Shown here piece after piece: positions 28,205-37,166 of a stretch of DNA of 64,000 nucleotides (positions are counted from its first letter, which is position 1; each line of letters opens with the position of its first letter). Position numbers and translations under genes: made by a program. The DNA is taken from NCBI GenBank assembly GCA_016716125.1, contig JADJWZ010000026.1:14233-78232 (forward strand). The letters run 5' to 3'. The notes beneath the pieces are model-generated. The model was not told the origin of the DNA. It did no database searches and saw nothing but the letters and a program-made list of their open reading frames with translations. Source of the stretch: Ignavibacteria bacterium (GTDB lineage Bacteria > Bacteroidota > Ignavibacteria > Tepidaquicellales > Tepidaquicellaceae).

Positions 28205-29167
28205 TAAAGAGAAAGGCCTGTATTCAATTCCCGGAGACGATTTAACAAAATGGGATTATGATTGCCCTGATATTGTCTGGACTGATATTCATGATGTAAA
28301 TTCCGAAGATGCAGGCGTATTATTAAAAGATGTCTTTCAGTTTCATCCGCTTGCCATAGAAGATTCTTTTAAATATGTCAGAGAGCAAGCTGTCCATCAT
28401 CCGAAAATTGATGACTTTGAAAAATATCTGTTCATAGTGTTCAACGGAATTCAGGCCGGAGAAACAGGAAAAAAATACAGCATTTTTTCATTAAGCTGTT
28501 TCCTCGGAAAAAATTTTCTTGTAACTATACATAATGAAAAAGGGGAAAATACGATCTCAAAAAATATTAAGAACTACATATCCGAATCTACGTTCAAAAA
28601 AGGACCTGACTTCATTCTAAATCTAATACTTGATGAGATAGTTGACAGATATTATCCGGTGCTTGATCATATTGAAAGCGAGATCGATACAGTTGAAACA
28701 AAAATTTTTAAGGAAATGCCCAGTAACCGGAATCTGCTCAGCATTCTAAATCTCAAAAAAGAACTTATCAGACTCAGAAGAATTTCTGCTTATCAGAAAG
28801 AAATATTATATAAGCTCTCTAGAAGAGAAACAGATTTAATTTCTCTTGAAGAATCGGTTTATTACAGAAATGTTTATGATCACCTTGTCAGAGTAGCTGA
28901 TACATCTGAGTCTTACCGTGATTATGTATCAGGCATTCTTGATTCATACCTTTCCGTTGTCAATAATAAAATGAATGAAGTTATGAAATTCCTGACAATC
29001 ATCGCTACGATCATTCTGCCGCTGACTTTAATCACCGGAATATTCGGAATGAACTTTCACACAATTCCTTTTTACAAAGTGAATTCGGATTTTATCTGAG
29101 TATAATTTTAATGCTGATAATAGCGACTGTTATGCTCGGATGGTTTCGGTTCAAGAAATGGATATAA
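28182..29167 (+). CDS. corA: CorA-family Mg2+ transporter, C-terminus frameshifted
   Basis: About 328 residues when repaired. The N-terminal cytoplasmic alpha/beta funnel (about 1-235) ends in the long stalk helix. The first membrane helix ends with the diagnostic 'GMNF' motif (about residue 288). Then one G is missing at about 29088, giving a premature TGA. In the neighbouring frame the second helix follows ('SIILMLIIATVMLGWFRFKK') and stops at 29165-29167. A short basic C-terminus is normal for CorA. It is convergent with ilvE. Confidence 0.87.
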
Positions 29168-29181
29168 ACTTTTCCAAAATA

Positions 29182-30084
29182 TCAGATTATAACTTCACCT
29201 TCGGTCTCTGTTCTTTTTTTAAACACTTTCATAATCTTATCCAGAATTATTGAACCGGAATTATTTGAGATCTTTCTTCCGTCAATTTCATAAACGGATG
29301 TGAGCTCCCCCATCGTACCCGTTGTAAAAATTTCATCCGCATTGTAAAATTCTGAAACTGAAATATTTCTTTCCTTACATATCAGATTAAGTTCTGTAGT
29401 AATTTCCAGAACTATCCCGCGCGTAATACCCGGAAGACAGGAGTCAGGATTCGATGTATGCAGTATTCCGTTTTTTATCATAAATATATTGGTAGCATTT
29501 GTCTCGGATACAAATCCATTTCCGTCCAGCATTAACGCATCATCAGCTCCGTAAAGATTCGCCTCTATCTTTGCAAGAATATTATTGATCAGATTGTTAT
29601 GGTGTATCTTTGAATCAAGATACTGAGGAGAGTTTCTTCTGATATGCGAAGTTACAAGCTTTATTCCCGAAGCATTATCATAGACAGGTTTTTTCCATTC
29701 GGCTAATACGATCAGACACGGACCTCTCGTATTAAGGCGGGGATCCATTCCTGATGTGATCTTCTCCCCTCTTGTAAGAGTCAGCCGGATATGCGTGTCA
29801 TTTTTCATTCCATTCGCTTTGAGAGTTTCCATAACTGCATTCTTTATGAAATCAAAACCGGGAATATTTTCAAAATACATTGTCTTTGCAGATTCCTGCA
29901 GTCTGCGGACATGCCGGTCGAAGCAGAAAATTTTTCCGTTATAAATTCTCAGACCTTCCCATACGGCATCTCCTCCCTGCACGGAACTGTCAAACACTGA
30001 GATCTTAGCATCCTTTCTTTCATACAATCTGTCACCTATAAATACTTTAATGTTACTGTTTCTTTCGTCAAATTTTTGAAACAT
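29182..30084 (-). CDS. ilvE: Branched-chain amino acid aminotransferase (class IV)
   Basis: 300 residues. PLP-dependent aminotransferase of fold type IV. Visible motifs are 'GGDAVWEGLRIYNGKIFCF' near 35-53, 'LDSKIHHNNLINNILAK' with the PLP lysine (about residue 159), and 'GFVSETNATNIFMIKNG' plus 'CLPGITRGIVLEI' in the phosphate-binding region. This fits IlvE or a close D-amino acid aminotransferase relative; the substrate is inferred. It begins five bases after the stop of the sulfotransferase-like gene, so the pair is very probably co-transcribed. Confidence 0.82.
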   Translation of the reverse strand: MFQKFDERNSNIKVFIGDRLYERKDAKISVFDSSVQGGDAVWEGLRIYNGKIFCFDRHVRRLQESAKTMYFENIPGFDFIKNAVMETLKANGMKNDTHIRLTLTRGEKITSGMDPRLNTRGPCLIVLAEWKKPVYDNASGIKLVTSHIRRNSPQYLDSKIHHNNLINNILAKIEANLYGADDALMLDGNGFVSETNATNIFMIKNGILHTSNPDSCLPGITRGIVLEITTELNLICKERNISVSEFYNADEIFTTGTMGELTSVYEIDGRKISNNSGSIILDKIMKVFKKRTETEGEVII

Positions 30085-30089
30085 AATAA

Positions 30090-30806
30090 TTAAGCTTTAA
30101 TTGAAAATTCTTGTAATTCATTATAATAGATCATACACTCTTCATAAAGAGAACCAAACTCTTCAGGCAATTGAGAGTCATCTGATATATATTTTGAAAA
30201 GCCGGTTGATCTGTGAACATTCTTATACCAGTACTTCGCCCATACTCCGTCTTCCGGGATCGGTCCGGGTTTCCAGTTCAGCATATTTTTATCAAACGGA
30301 ATACCGATCTTTTTACAAAGTTCAGTCAAAACTTTTTCAGGGTCTTTAAGAATTTCTCCTGAGTCAATCACTGGGGGATCCTGTTTCATGGAAATTAGTT
30401 TCTGAAAAAGTTCGAATTGCTTTTTTACACCAATCCTTTCCATATTTACATCGGCTATAACCTTTGAAAATGAAATGATAAGATCTTTCGGATCTCTGAT
30501 CAAAAATACATTAACGACTTCATTTAAAAATTCATCTCTTAATCCGATAAAGTGGTGAGTCATTTGTTTAAAAAAAAGAACTTCGCTGTTATATTCTCCG
30601 AGTATTATTTCGCTGATCACATTTTCACCGTCGGGATCCATGCTGTCAATAATTTCCTCTCTGCCGGGATGATCCGAACCGCTCAGTCTGAGATAATGAG
30701 CATAAAGCGGTTCATCAAAAACTGTTGTATCATTTCTCTGAGCAAATGAATACATCAGAGCAGTTGAAATATTTCTCGGACTTGACCACAGACAAATACG
30801 CTTCAC
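30090..30806 (-). CDS. Sulfotransferase-like P-loop protein paired with ilvE
   Basis: 238 residues. The N-terminal 'WSSPRNISTALMYSFAQR' (residues 7-24) is a sulfotransferase-type P-loop. 'VFLIRDPKDLIISFSK' (about 99-114) is the second PAPS-contact region. Family members are found next to, or fused with, class IV aminotransferases in other organisms. The close pairing with ilvE (five-base gap, same strand) therefore points to a shared pathway. The true substrate, and whether it still transfers sulfate, are unknown. Confidence 0.75.
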   Translation of the reverse strand: MKRICLWSSPRNISTALMYSFAQRNDTTVFDEPLYAHYLRLSGSDHPGREEIIDSMDPDGENVISEIILGEYNSEVLFFKQMTHHFIGLRDEFLNEVVNVFLIRDPKDLIISFSKVIADVNMERIGVKKQFELFQKLISMKQDPPVIDSGEILKDPEKVLTELCKKIGIPFDKNMLNWKPGPIPEDGVWAKYWYKNVHRSTGFSKYISDDSQLPEEFGSLYEECMIYYNELQEFSIKA

Positions 30807-30911
30807 TTATTAAAATAAATTGATATTAAATTATAGATACATATTTCAATTTTCAATTCTGTATTCTATGTTGAGATCTTTTAATAAATTGGAAAAAATA
30901 TTATTACCGTT

Positions 30912-30936
30912 CTGTGTTTAAACACTTTAAACACAG
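30912..30936. promoter_or_regulatory. Perfect 11-bp inverted repeat in the divergent ilvE-pair/purM region
   Basis: CTGTGTTTAAA, three bases CAC, TTTAAACACAG: a perfect palindrome 106 bases upstream of the sulfotransferase-like gene and 55 before purM. No U-run follows on either side, so an operator is likelier than a terminator. The cognate regulator is unknown. Confidence 0.45.
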
Positions 30937-30990
30937 GTTTTAAAATTTATAATTCATTGAAATACAAGGTTAGTTTGGGTATTTTGACAA

Positions 30991-31986
30991 GTGAAATTAA
31001 GTTATAAGTCTTCCGGTGTAAATATCTCAGAAGCCGACAAATTCGTCGAAAAAATAAAACCCCTCGTCACAAAAACATTTACAAAAGAAGTACTTAAAGG
31101 AATTGGTAATTTCGGTGCATTTTATGAAGTGAATTTAAAAAAGCATAAGAGTCCTGTTTTTGTTTCAAGTGTTGATGGTGTGGGAACAAAGCTGAAGATC
31201 GCAGCAGTAATGAAAAAGTTTGATACTATCGGTGAAGATCTTGTGAATCATTGTGTAAATGATATTGCTGTATGCGGTGCAGTTCCGATGTTTTTTCTTG
31301 ATTATTATGCGACAGGAAAACTGAACAGCGGTGAGGCGTCTGAAGTAATAAAGGGAATTGTCATAGGATGCATCAAAAATAAATGTTCGCTCATCGGTGG
31401 AGAGACTGCTGAGATGCCCGGAGTGTATCACGGTAATGATTTTGATCTTGCTGGTTCTATCACAGGAATCGTTTCGAAAAAAAATATTGTGAACTCATCA
31501 AATGTAAAGAAAGGAAATGTTCTTATCGGTTTAAGATCAAACGGACTTCATACAAATGGATTCTCCCTTGTCAGAAAAATATTTGATTCAAAAAAAGAAC
31601 TTAACAAAAAATATCCGGGACTTAAATCGGATCTCGGAAGTGAATTGCTTAAAGTGCACAGATCGTATCTTGAAATTATACAGAGTTCTTTAAAAAAGTT
31701 TAAGATCAATTCCATCTCGCATGTTACAGGAGGCGGTATAATTGGAAACACTAAGCGGGTTGTTCCGAAAGGTCTGAAGATCAGTATTGACTGGAAATCA
31801 TGGGACAGACCTGAGATTTTTCAACTGATACAAAATAAAGGAAATGTATCCGAAGCGGATATGAGAAAAACTTTTAATCTCGGTATAGGTTTGATATTTA
31901 TTGTTTCACAAAATTCAGTAAATGATTTTATGAAATTTCTGAAAAGCAAACGCGAGGATCCGGTAAATATGGGAATTATTGTTTGA
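30991..31986 (+). CDS. purM: Phosphoribosylformylglycinamidine cyclo-ligase (AIR synthetase)
   Basis: 331 residues. It closes the imidazole ring in purine synthesis, using ATP. The start 'YKSSGVNISEADKFVEKIKP', 'SSVDGVGTKLKIAAVMKK', 'NDIAVCGAVPMFFLDYYATG', 'GGETAEMPGVY' and 'GLRSNGLHTNGFSLVR' are the standard PurM motifs. The start is GTG at 30991. It is not linked to other pur genes here. Confidence 0.95.
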   Translation: MKLSYKSSGVNISEADKFVEKIKPLVTKTFTKEVLKGIGNFGAFYEVNLKKHKSPVFVSSVDGVGTKLKIAAVMKKFDTIGEDLVNHCVNDIAVCGAVPMFFLDYYATGKLNSGEASEVIKGIVIGCIKNKCSLIGGETAEMPGVYHGNDFDLAGSITGIVSKKNIVNSSNVKKGNVLIGLRSNGLHTNGFSLVRKIFDSKKELNKKYPGLKSDLGSELLKVHRSYLEIIQSSLKKFKINSISHVTGGGIIGNTKRVVPKGLKISIDWKSWDRPEIFQLIQNKGNVSEADMRKTFNLGIGLIFIVSQNSVNDFMKFLKSKREDPVNMGIIV

Positions 31987-32062
31987 TGATAATTTATTCA
32001 ATGAGCTATAACTAAAATAAAACTAACTAACAAATTACATAACTTTAAAACTGCAGACTACC

Positions 32063-33451
32063 ATGACAAACTTAACTGAAACTAAAATCCTTACGGATAC
32101 TCTGAAAGTGAATCACGAAAACGGAAAGCAAAAATCAGTTTCGATCACTCCGGAAAATGTTCAGACTGAACTAAAAAAGCATATGCTTGTGGATGGATTT
32201 GATATTACAGTTGATATTGAAAAATCCGGCGGGGCATATCTGTATGATTCGAAATACGGAAAAAATTATCTGGATTTCTTTACATTCGTTGCTTCGAATC
32301 CTCTTGGGATGAATCATCCGAAACTCAATAATGAGAAATTTATAAATGAGATTGGAAAGGTAGCTGTGAACAAGCCTTCCCTGTCGGATATTTATACTGA
32401 GACACAGGCTGAATTTGTCAGCACATTTTTCAAGTATGCTGTACCGGAAGATTTCAAGTATTCATTCTTTATAGAAGGCGGAGCGCTGGCAGTTGAGAAT
32501 GCGCTTAAAGCTGCAATTGACTGGAAGGTCAGAAAGAATTTCAAGAAAGGATATACTGAAGAAAAAGGTCATCAGATAATTCATTTCAAAGAAGCGTTTC
32601 ACGGCAGAAGCGGTTATACAATGTCACTTACAAATACCGATCCGGCAAAAATACTTTACTTTCCGAAATTTAAATGGCCGAGAATTGATAATCCGAAGAT
32701 CAAATTTCCTTTGAATGAAAAAAATCTTGCTAACGTAATTGCTGCAGAAGAGAAAGCTGTGACACAGATCATGACAGCGCTTGCTGAGAATAAAGATGAT
32801 ATCGCAGCAATTATTATTGAACCGATACAGGGCGAAGGCGGAGACAATCATTTCAGAAAAGAATTTTTTATAAAACTCAGAGAACTCTGTGATGAAAATG
32901 AAATGATGCTGATCTTTGATGAAGTACAGACCGGAATCGCTCTAACGGGAAAAATGTGGGCGCATATGCATTACGTGCAGCCGGATCTTCTTGCATTCGG
33001 AAAGAAAACACAGGTATGCGGAGTGCTGAGCACCGGCAGAATTGATGAGATAGAAGAAAATGTTTTCAGAACACCGAGCAGAATCAATTCGACATGGGGA
33101 GGGAATATGACTGACATGAAAAGATTTACTAAAATACTTGAGATCATCAGTGAAGAACATCTTGTGGAAAATTGTAAAGTTATAGGTGAACATCTGCAGA
33201 AAAGTATTTCAGGTCTTGCAGAAAAATATCCGGATAAAGTCAGTAATCCCAGAGGACTCGGACTCTTCTGTGCATTTGACGCTGCAGACGGAAAAATGAG
33301 AGACACAATAAGGAGCAAGGCTTTTGATAACGAATTAATTCTTCTTGGTTCAGGTGAAAAGTCCGTGAGATTCAGACCGCCGGTAAATATCGGCGCAGAA
33401 GATATTGATAAAGGAATAGCAATACTGGATAAAGTTATAAATGGAATTTAA
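32063..33451 (+). CDS. lat: L-lysine 6-transaminase
   Basis: 462 residues. Fold type I, class III PLP aminotransferase. It transfers the epsilon-amino group of lysine to 2-oxoglutarate, giving alpha-aminoadipate semialdehyde and glutamate. The PLP lysine is in 'LLAFGKKTQVCGV', the characteristic form of lysine 6-transaminases. The 'IFDEVQTGIALTGKMWAH' stretch holds the cofactor Asp, and 'FIEGGALAVENALKAA' is the PLP phosphate region. The N-terminal 'TPENVQTELKKHMLVDGFDI' is also typical. It stands alone; the dehydrogenase that would complete lysine catabolism is not adjacent. Confidence 0.9.
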   Translation: MTNLTETKILTDTLKVNHENGKQKSVSITPENVQTELKKHMLVDGFDITVDIEKSGGAYLYDSKYGKNYLDFFTFVASNPLGMNHPKLNNEKFINEIGKVAVNKPSLSDIYTETQAEFVSTFFKYAVPEDFKYSFFIEGGALAVENALKAAIDWKVRKNFKKGYTEEKGHQIIHFKEAFHGRSGYTMSLTNTDPAKILYFPKFKWPRIDNPKIKFPLNEKNLANVIAAEEKAVTQIMTALAENKDDIAAIIIEPIQGEGGDNHFRKEFFIKLRELCDENEMMLIFDEVQTGIALTGKMWAHMHYVQPDLLAFGKKTQVCGVLSTGRIDEIEENVFRTPSRINSTWGGNMTDMKRFTKILEIISEEHLVENCKVIGEHLQKSISGLAEKYPDKVSNPRGLGLFCAFDAADGKMRDTIRSKAFDNELILLGSGEKSVRFRPPVNIGAEDIDKGIAILDKVINGI

Positions 33452-33467
33452 AATGTAATTTCTCTAT

Positions 33468-33494
33468 CTTTATTAAGACAAATTCTTAATAAGG
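33468..33494 (+). promoter_or_regulatory. Candidate Fur-type operator of the fur-feoB operon
   Basis: CTTTATTAAGA (33468-33478), a five-base spacer CAAAT and TCTTAATAAGG (33484-33494) form an inverted repeat with ten of eleven pairs matching. It ends three bases before the TTG start of the Fur-family gene and covers its AAGGA ribosome site. Fur-family regulators commonly bind such AT-rich palindromes in their own promoters. Binding is inferred, not shown. Confidence 0.5.
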
Positions 33495-33497
33495 AAA

Positions 33498-34004
33498 TTG
33501 AAATTGACATTCGAAGAAATTAAAAATACGTTTATTGCTTATCTTAAGGATAACGCTCATCGCATCACAAATGAAAGATTTTTGATACTTAATGCCGCTC
33601 TGAATATGGAGGAGCATTTTGATGCTGATGAGCTTTATCTTAAAATGAAGAACGATTATTTAAATGTATCACGGGCAACAGTATACAAGACGCTTGAGCT
33701 CATGAGCGAATGTGAAATACTTACCAAACACAATTTTAAAGGCGACCGCACACGATATGAAACAAAGATAGGCAGAAAGCCTCATTATCACCTTATCTGT
33801 GTTAACTGCAATAAGATCATCGAGTTTGAATACCCTCAGATAGAAAAAATCCACTCGTCACACAGACTTATGGAGATTGGATTTACTCCCGGTCAGGAAA
33901 TTGAAATGCTGAACAAAACTTTATTCAACGATCCGATCGCATTTTCCATAAGAGGATCAATTATAGCAATCAGAAAAAATGAAGCTGCGTCAATAATAAT
34001 TTGA
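33498..34004 (+). CDS. fur: Fur-family transcriptional regulator
   Basis: 168 residues. Metal-responsive repressor. The winged-helix N-terminal domain (about 10-90) has the recognition helix 'SRATVYKTLELMSECEIL'. The metal-binding dimerisation domain begins at 'PHYHLICVNCNKIIEFE' with His and one CxxC pair. The second CxxC of classical Fur zinc sites is missing, so structural zinc may be bound differently. Start TTG at 33498 gives the normal domain start. The stop overlaps the feoB start by four bases (TTGA), which implies translational coupling and a role in iron control rather than zinc or peroxide (inference). Confidence 0.88.
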   Translation: MKLTFEEIKNTFIAYLKDNAHRITNERFLILNAALNMEEHFDADELYLKMKNDYLNVSRATVYKTLELMSECEILTKHNFKGDRTRYETKIGRKPHYHLICVNCNKIIEFEYPQIEKIHSSHRLMEIGFTPGQEIEMLNKTLFNDPIAFSIRGSIIAIRKNEAASIII

Positions 34005-36043
34005 AGGATCAGACTACTTTAAATAAAACCCCCCTGATAGCAATCACCGGTCAGCCTAACACAGGAAAAACTACATTATTTAATCAGCTCAGCGGAAAGA
34101 AATTTAAAACAGTAAATTATCCCGGTTCTACAGTTGAATATTCAATTTCAAAAATATTATCAAAGTATGCCGTCAATGCAAACATACTGGACACACCCGG
34201 TATAATTAGTCTACTTCCGGTTTCTCCTGATGAAGAATTATCTGTCAAAACATTATACAACCATCCTGAATACGGTACGCCTGATATAATTGCAGTAACA
34301 GTTGATGCGAGTCAGCTTTCAAGAAATCTTTACCTTGTAAGACAACTCATTAATGCAGGATTCAATGTAGTTGTAATACTTACTATGCTGGATCTTCTTC
34401 ATAAAAAAGGTTTTGATATTTCAGATAAGAAGCTTTCAGAAATTCTGAAATGTGATGTAGTAAGAGTAAACTCAAAGACAGGTGAAGGAATAGATAATTT
34501 TTTGATTTCAGTTAATACATCAATTCAGCATCTCAGTAAATTGTCCGAAAATAATTCCGTCACCGGTCATTTTCCGGTCAGCAGAGAAAATCTTTTGAAG
34601 TCATATACAGAGATCGAACAGATCGAAAAAGATGTAATATTCTCCACTAGCATTATTGAAAAATTTAATGAGACGGACTTAGTCAAAATTAATAAAGAGT
34701 TTGTAGTTTTAAACAGTCCGGGTTCTTTTCAGAAACCTGATGAGTTTACATTAAAACTCGATAAGTATGTACTGCATAAATTCTGGGGTCTGATTATTTT
34801 TTTCCTTACGATGCTGATAATGTTTACATCGGTTTTTTATATTGCCGCGCCGGCTATGGATCTTGTGAATGATGCATTCAGTATTTTGTCAGAAAAAGCT
34901 TCAGATATTTTAGGTGACAACTGGTACGGAAACTTAATCTCACAGGGAATAATAAGCGGAGTCGGCTCGGTACTTGTATTCCTTCCTCAGATTCTTATTC
35001 TCTTTCTTATTCTAAGTCTTCTTGAAAACTCCGGTTTTCTCGCGCGCGGAGCAATGATAATTGATAAACCTTTATCAAAGATCGGCTTAAACGGTAAATC
35101 GTTTGTTCCGATGCTTTCAGGATTTGCCTGCGCTATCCCTGCTATCATGGCAACACGGACTATTACAAATAAGAAAGAACGGATGCTTACTATTTTCATA
35201 ATACCTCTGATGAGCTGCAGCGCGAGACTTCCAGTTTATGCGCTCCTTATTGCTTTTCTGATTCCGAAGGAAGATGCACTGACAGGAGGTTTAATTTTAA
35301 CACTCATATATATTTTCAGTATTGTAAGTTCATTAGTAATAGCATCGGTTGTAAACAAATTCAGTAAAACTTTTTTAAACACTAACGACAATTCATCATT
35401 TATATTAGAGCTTCCTGCTTACAGAAAACCAAAGTTGACTTCAGCAGTCACAAGTATGTTTTCGAATGCAAAACAATATGTATTAAAAGCAGGTCCTGTG
35501 ATTTTATATCTGTCAATTATACTTTGGGTATTGACTTATTTGCCGAACTATGATCCGGTTGTAAATGAAAACGGAAAATCAGAAGATGAAATAGTTATGT
35601 TAAAAAATTCAGAAAGAATAGCAACTTCATATGCATCTGAGATCGGTTACTTCATTGAACCTGTAATGAAACCACTGGGTATGGACTGGAGAGTGGGCGT
35701 AGCGCTGATAGCTACATTTGCAGCGAGGGAAGTATTTGTGAGTTCGCTTATGGTAATTTTTAAAGTTACTGATACAGGTGAAGACAATCAGAATTCTCTG
35801 CTGAGCGCAATGCAGAATGCGACTTTCGAAAATACCGAAGTTAAAATATTCACACCGGCGACTACTGCCGGACTTATTGTCTTTTTTGTTTTTGCGTTAC
35901 AGTGTCTTTCTACCGTTGCTATCTCTAAAAAAGAAACCGGCGGCTGGAAGATACCGGCTTTACAGGTAATTACATTTACGTTACTTGCTTATATATCAGC
36001 GTTTATAACTGTTAACGGCTTAAGATTTTTTGGCGTCGAATGA
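34001..36043 (+). CDS. feoB: Ferrous iron transporter FeoB
   Basis: 680 residues. The N-terminal GTPase has G1 'GQPNTGKT' (17-24), G3 'DTPG' and the altered G4 'TMLD', which replaces NKxD. The membrane part (about 255-680) has eight or so helices with Gate motifs, including 'PMLSGFACAIPAIMATRTIT' with its conserved cysteine and a second Gate near 'FAAREVFVSSLMVIF'. It takes up Fe2+ across the inner membrane. There is no feoA before it. The Fur-family gene just upstream, coupled by overlap, makes this an iron-regulated operon. Confidence 0.95.
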   Translation: MKDQTTLNKTPLIAITGQPNTGKTTLFNQLSGKKFKTVNYPGSTVEYSISKILSKYAVNANILDTPGIISLLPVSPDEELSVKTLYNHPEYGTPDIIAVTVDASQLSRNLYLVRQLINAGFNVVVILTMLDLLHKKGFDISDKKLSEILKCDVVRVNSKTGEGIDNFLISVNTSIQHLSKLSENNSVTGHFPVSRENLLKSYTEIEQIEKDVIFSTSIIEKFNETDLVKINKEFVVLNSPGSFQKPDEFTLKLDKYVLHKFWGLIIFFLTMLIMFTSVFYIAAPAMDLVNDAFSILSEKASDILGDNWYGNLISQGIISGVGSVLVFLPQILILFLILSLLENSGFLARGAMIIDKPLSKIGLNGKSFVPMLSGFACAIPAIMATRTITNKKERMLTIFIIPLMSCSARLPVYALLIAFLIPKEDALTGGLILTLIYIFSIVSSLVIASVVNKFSKTFLNTNDNSSFILELPAYRKPKLTSAVTSMFSNAKQYVLKAGPVILYLSIILWVLTYLPNYDPVVNENGKSEDEIVMLKNSERIATSYASEIGYFIEPVMKPLGMDWRVGVALIATFAAREVFVSSLMVIFKVTDTGEDNQNSLLSAMQNATFENTEVKIFTPATTAGLIVFFVFALQCLSTVAISKKETGGWKIPALQVITFTLLAYISAFITVNGLRFFGVE

Positions 36044-36046
36044 CGA

Positions 36047-37150
36047 TCAGACATTAAATCTGAAAAACACTACATCACCATCCTCAATTTCATAATCTTT
36101 TCCTTCCACTCTCATAAGACCTTTTTCCTTTACCGCGCTTTCCGATCTTAATTCTATAAGATCAGGATATTTTATTATCTCAGCTCTGATAAATCCCTTT
36201 TCAAAATCAGTATGTATCTCCCCCGCTGCTTTCGGCGCTTTGAAATTTTTCGGTATTGTCCATGCATGAACTTCCTTTTCACCGGCTGTAAAAAATGTTA
36301 TAAGATTCAGAAGTTCATATCCTTTTTTAATAAGCTTATCCAGACCTGAAAGGTCAAGACCTAATTCTTTTAAGAATTCAGATTTTTCTTCTTTGGTTTC
36401 AAGCTGTGAAATATCAGATTCGATCTGAACTGATAAAATCAAAAACTCTGCATTCTCTTTTTTTGCAATTTCTTTTACTGTTTCAGAGAATTTATTTCCA
36501 TTAAGATCTTTATCATCTACATTAGCTACATAAAGCACCGGTTTATCAGTTAACAAATGAAGGTCTCTTATTATTTCTGATTCCTCTTCATTCAGACCTG
36601 TAGTAAAATATTTTGCAAGTCTTGAAACGCTGAGATGATCTTTCAGTCTGTTCAGTAGATCCACTTCTGCAATTGCTTTTTTGTCACCGCTTTTAATTCC
36701 TTTTCCGGCTTTCTCTAAACGTTTGTCAAGTGTATCTAGGTCTTTAAGTATCAGTTCAGTTTCTATTGTTTCAATATCATTTTTCGGATCGATTTTTCCT
36801 TCGACGTGAACAATATTTTCATCTTCAAAACATCTTACAATATGTATAATAGCTTCCACTTCTCTGATATGAGAAAGAAACTGATTACCGAGACCTTCGC
36901 CTTTTGAAGCGCCTTTGACCAGTCCCGCTATATCAACAAATTCAATAGTCGCCGGGACAATTTTCTTCGGATTGAAAAGCTCCACTAGTCCTGTAACTCT
37001 TTCATCGGGGACAATTACCGTACCTACATTAGGATCAATTGTGCAAAAAGGATAGTTAGCAGCTTCAGCGTTTTGCGATGATGTAATTGCATTAAATAAA
37101 GTTGATTTACCTACATTCGGTAATCCGACTATTCCGCATCTGAATGACAT
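36047..37150 (-). CDS. ychF: Redox-regulated ATPase YchF (Obg-family)
   Basis: 367 residues. Universally conserved ribosome-associated P-loop protein that prefers ATP. 'CGIVGLPNVGKSTLFNA' (P-loop), 'DIAGLVKGASKGEGLGNQFL' (switch II) and 'LYVANVDDKD' (in place of NKxD, as in YchF) are present. The coiled-coil insertion is at about 125-200 and the TGS domain ends the protein ('GLMRVEGKDYEIEDGDVVFFRF'). It is convergent with feoB with only three bases between the stops. Confidence 0.95.
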   Translation of the reverse strand: MSFRCGIVGLPNVGKSTLFNAITSSQNAEAANYPFCTIDPNVGTVIVPDERVTGLVELFNPKKIVPATIEFVDIAGLVKGASKGEGLGNQFLSHIREVEAIIHIVRCFEDENIVHVEGKIDPKNDIETIETELILKDLDTLDKRLEKAGKGIKSGDKKAIAEVDLLNRLKDHLSVSRLAKYFTTGLNEEESEIIRDLHLLTDKPVLYVANVDDKDLNGNKFSETVKEIAKKENAEFLILSVQIESDISQLETKEEKSEFLKELGLDLSGLDKLIKKGYELLNLITFFTAGEKEVHAWTIPKNFKAPKAAGEIHTDFEKGFIRAEIIKYPDLIELRSESAVKEKGLMRVEGKDYEIEDGDVVFFRFNV

Positions 37151-37166
37151 TTTATGATTTAATTTT

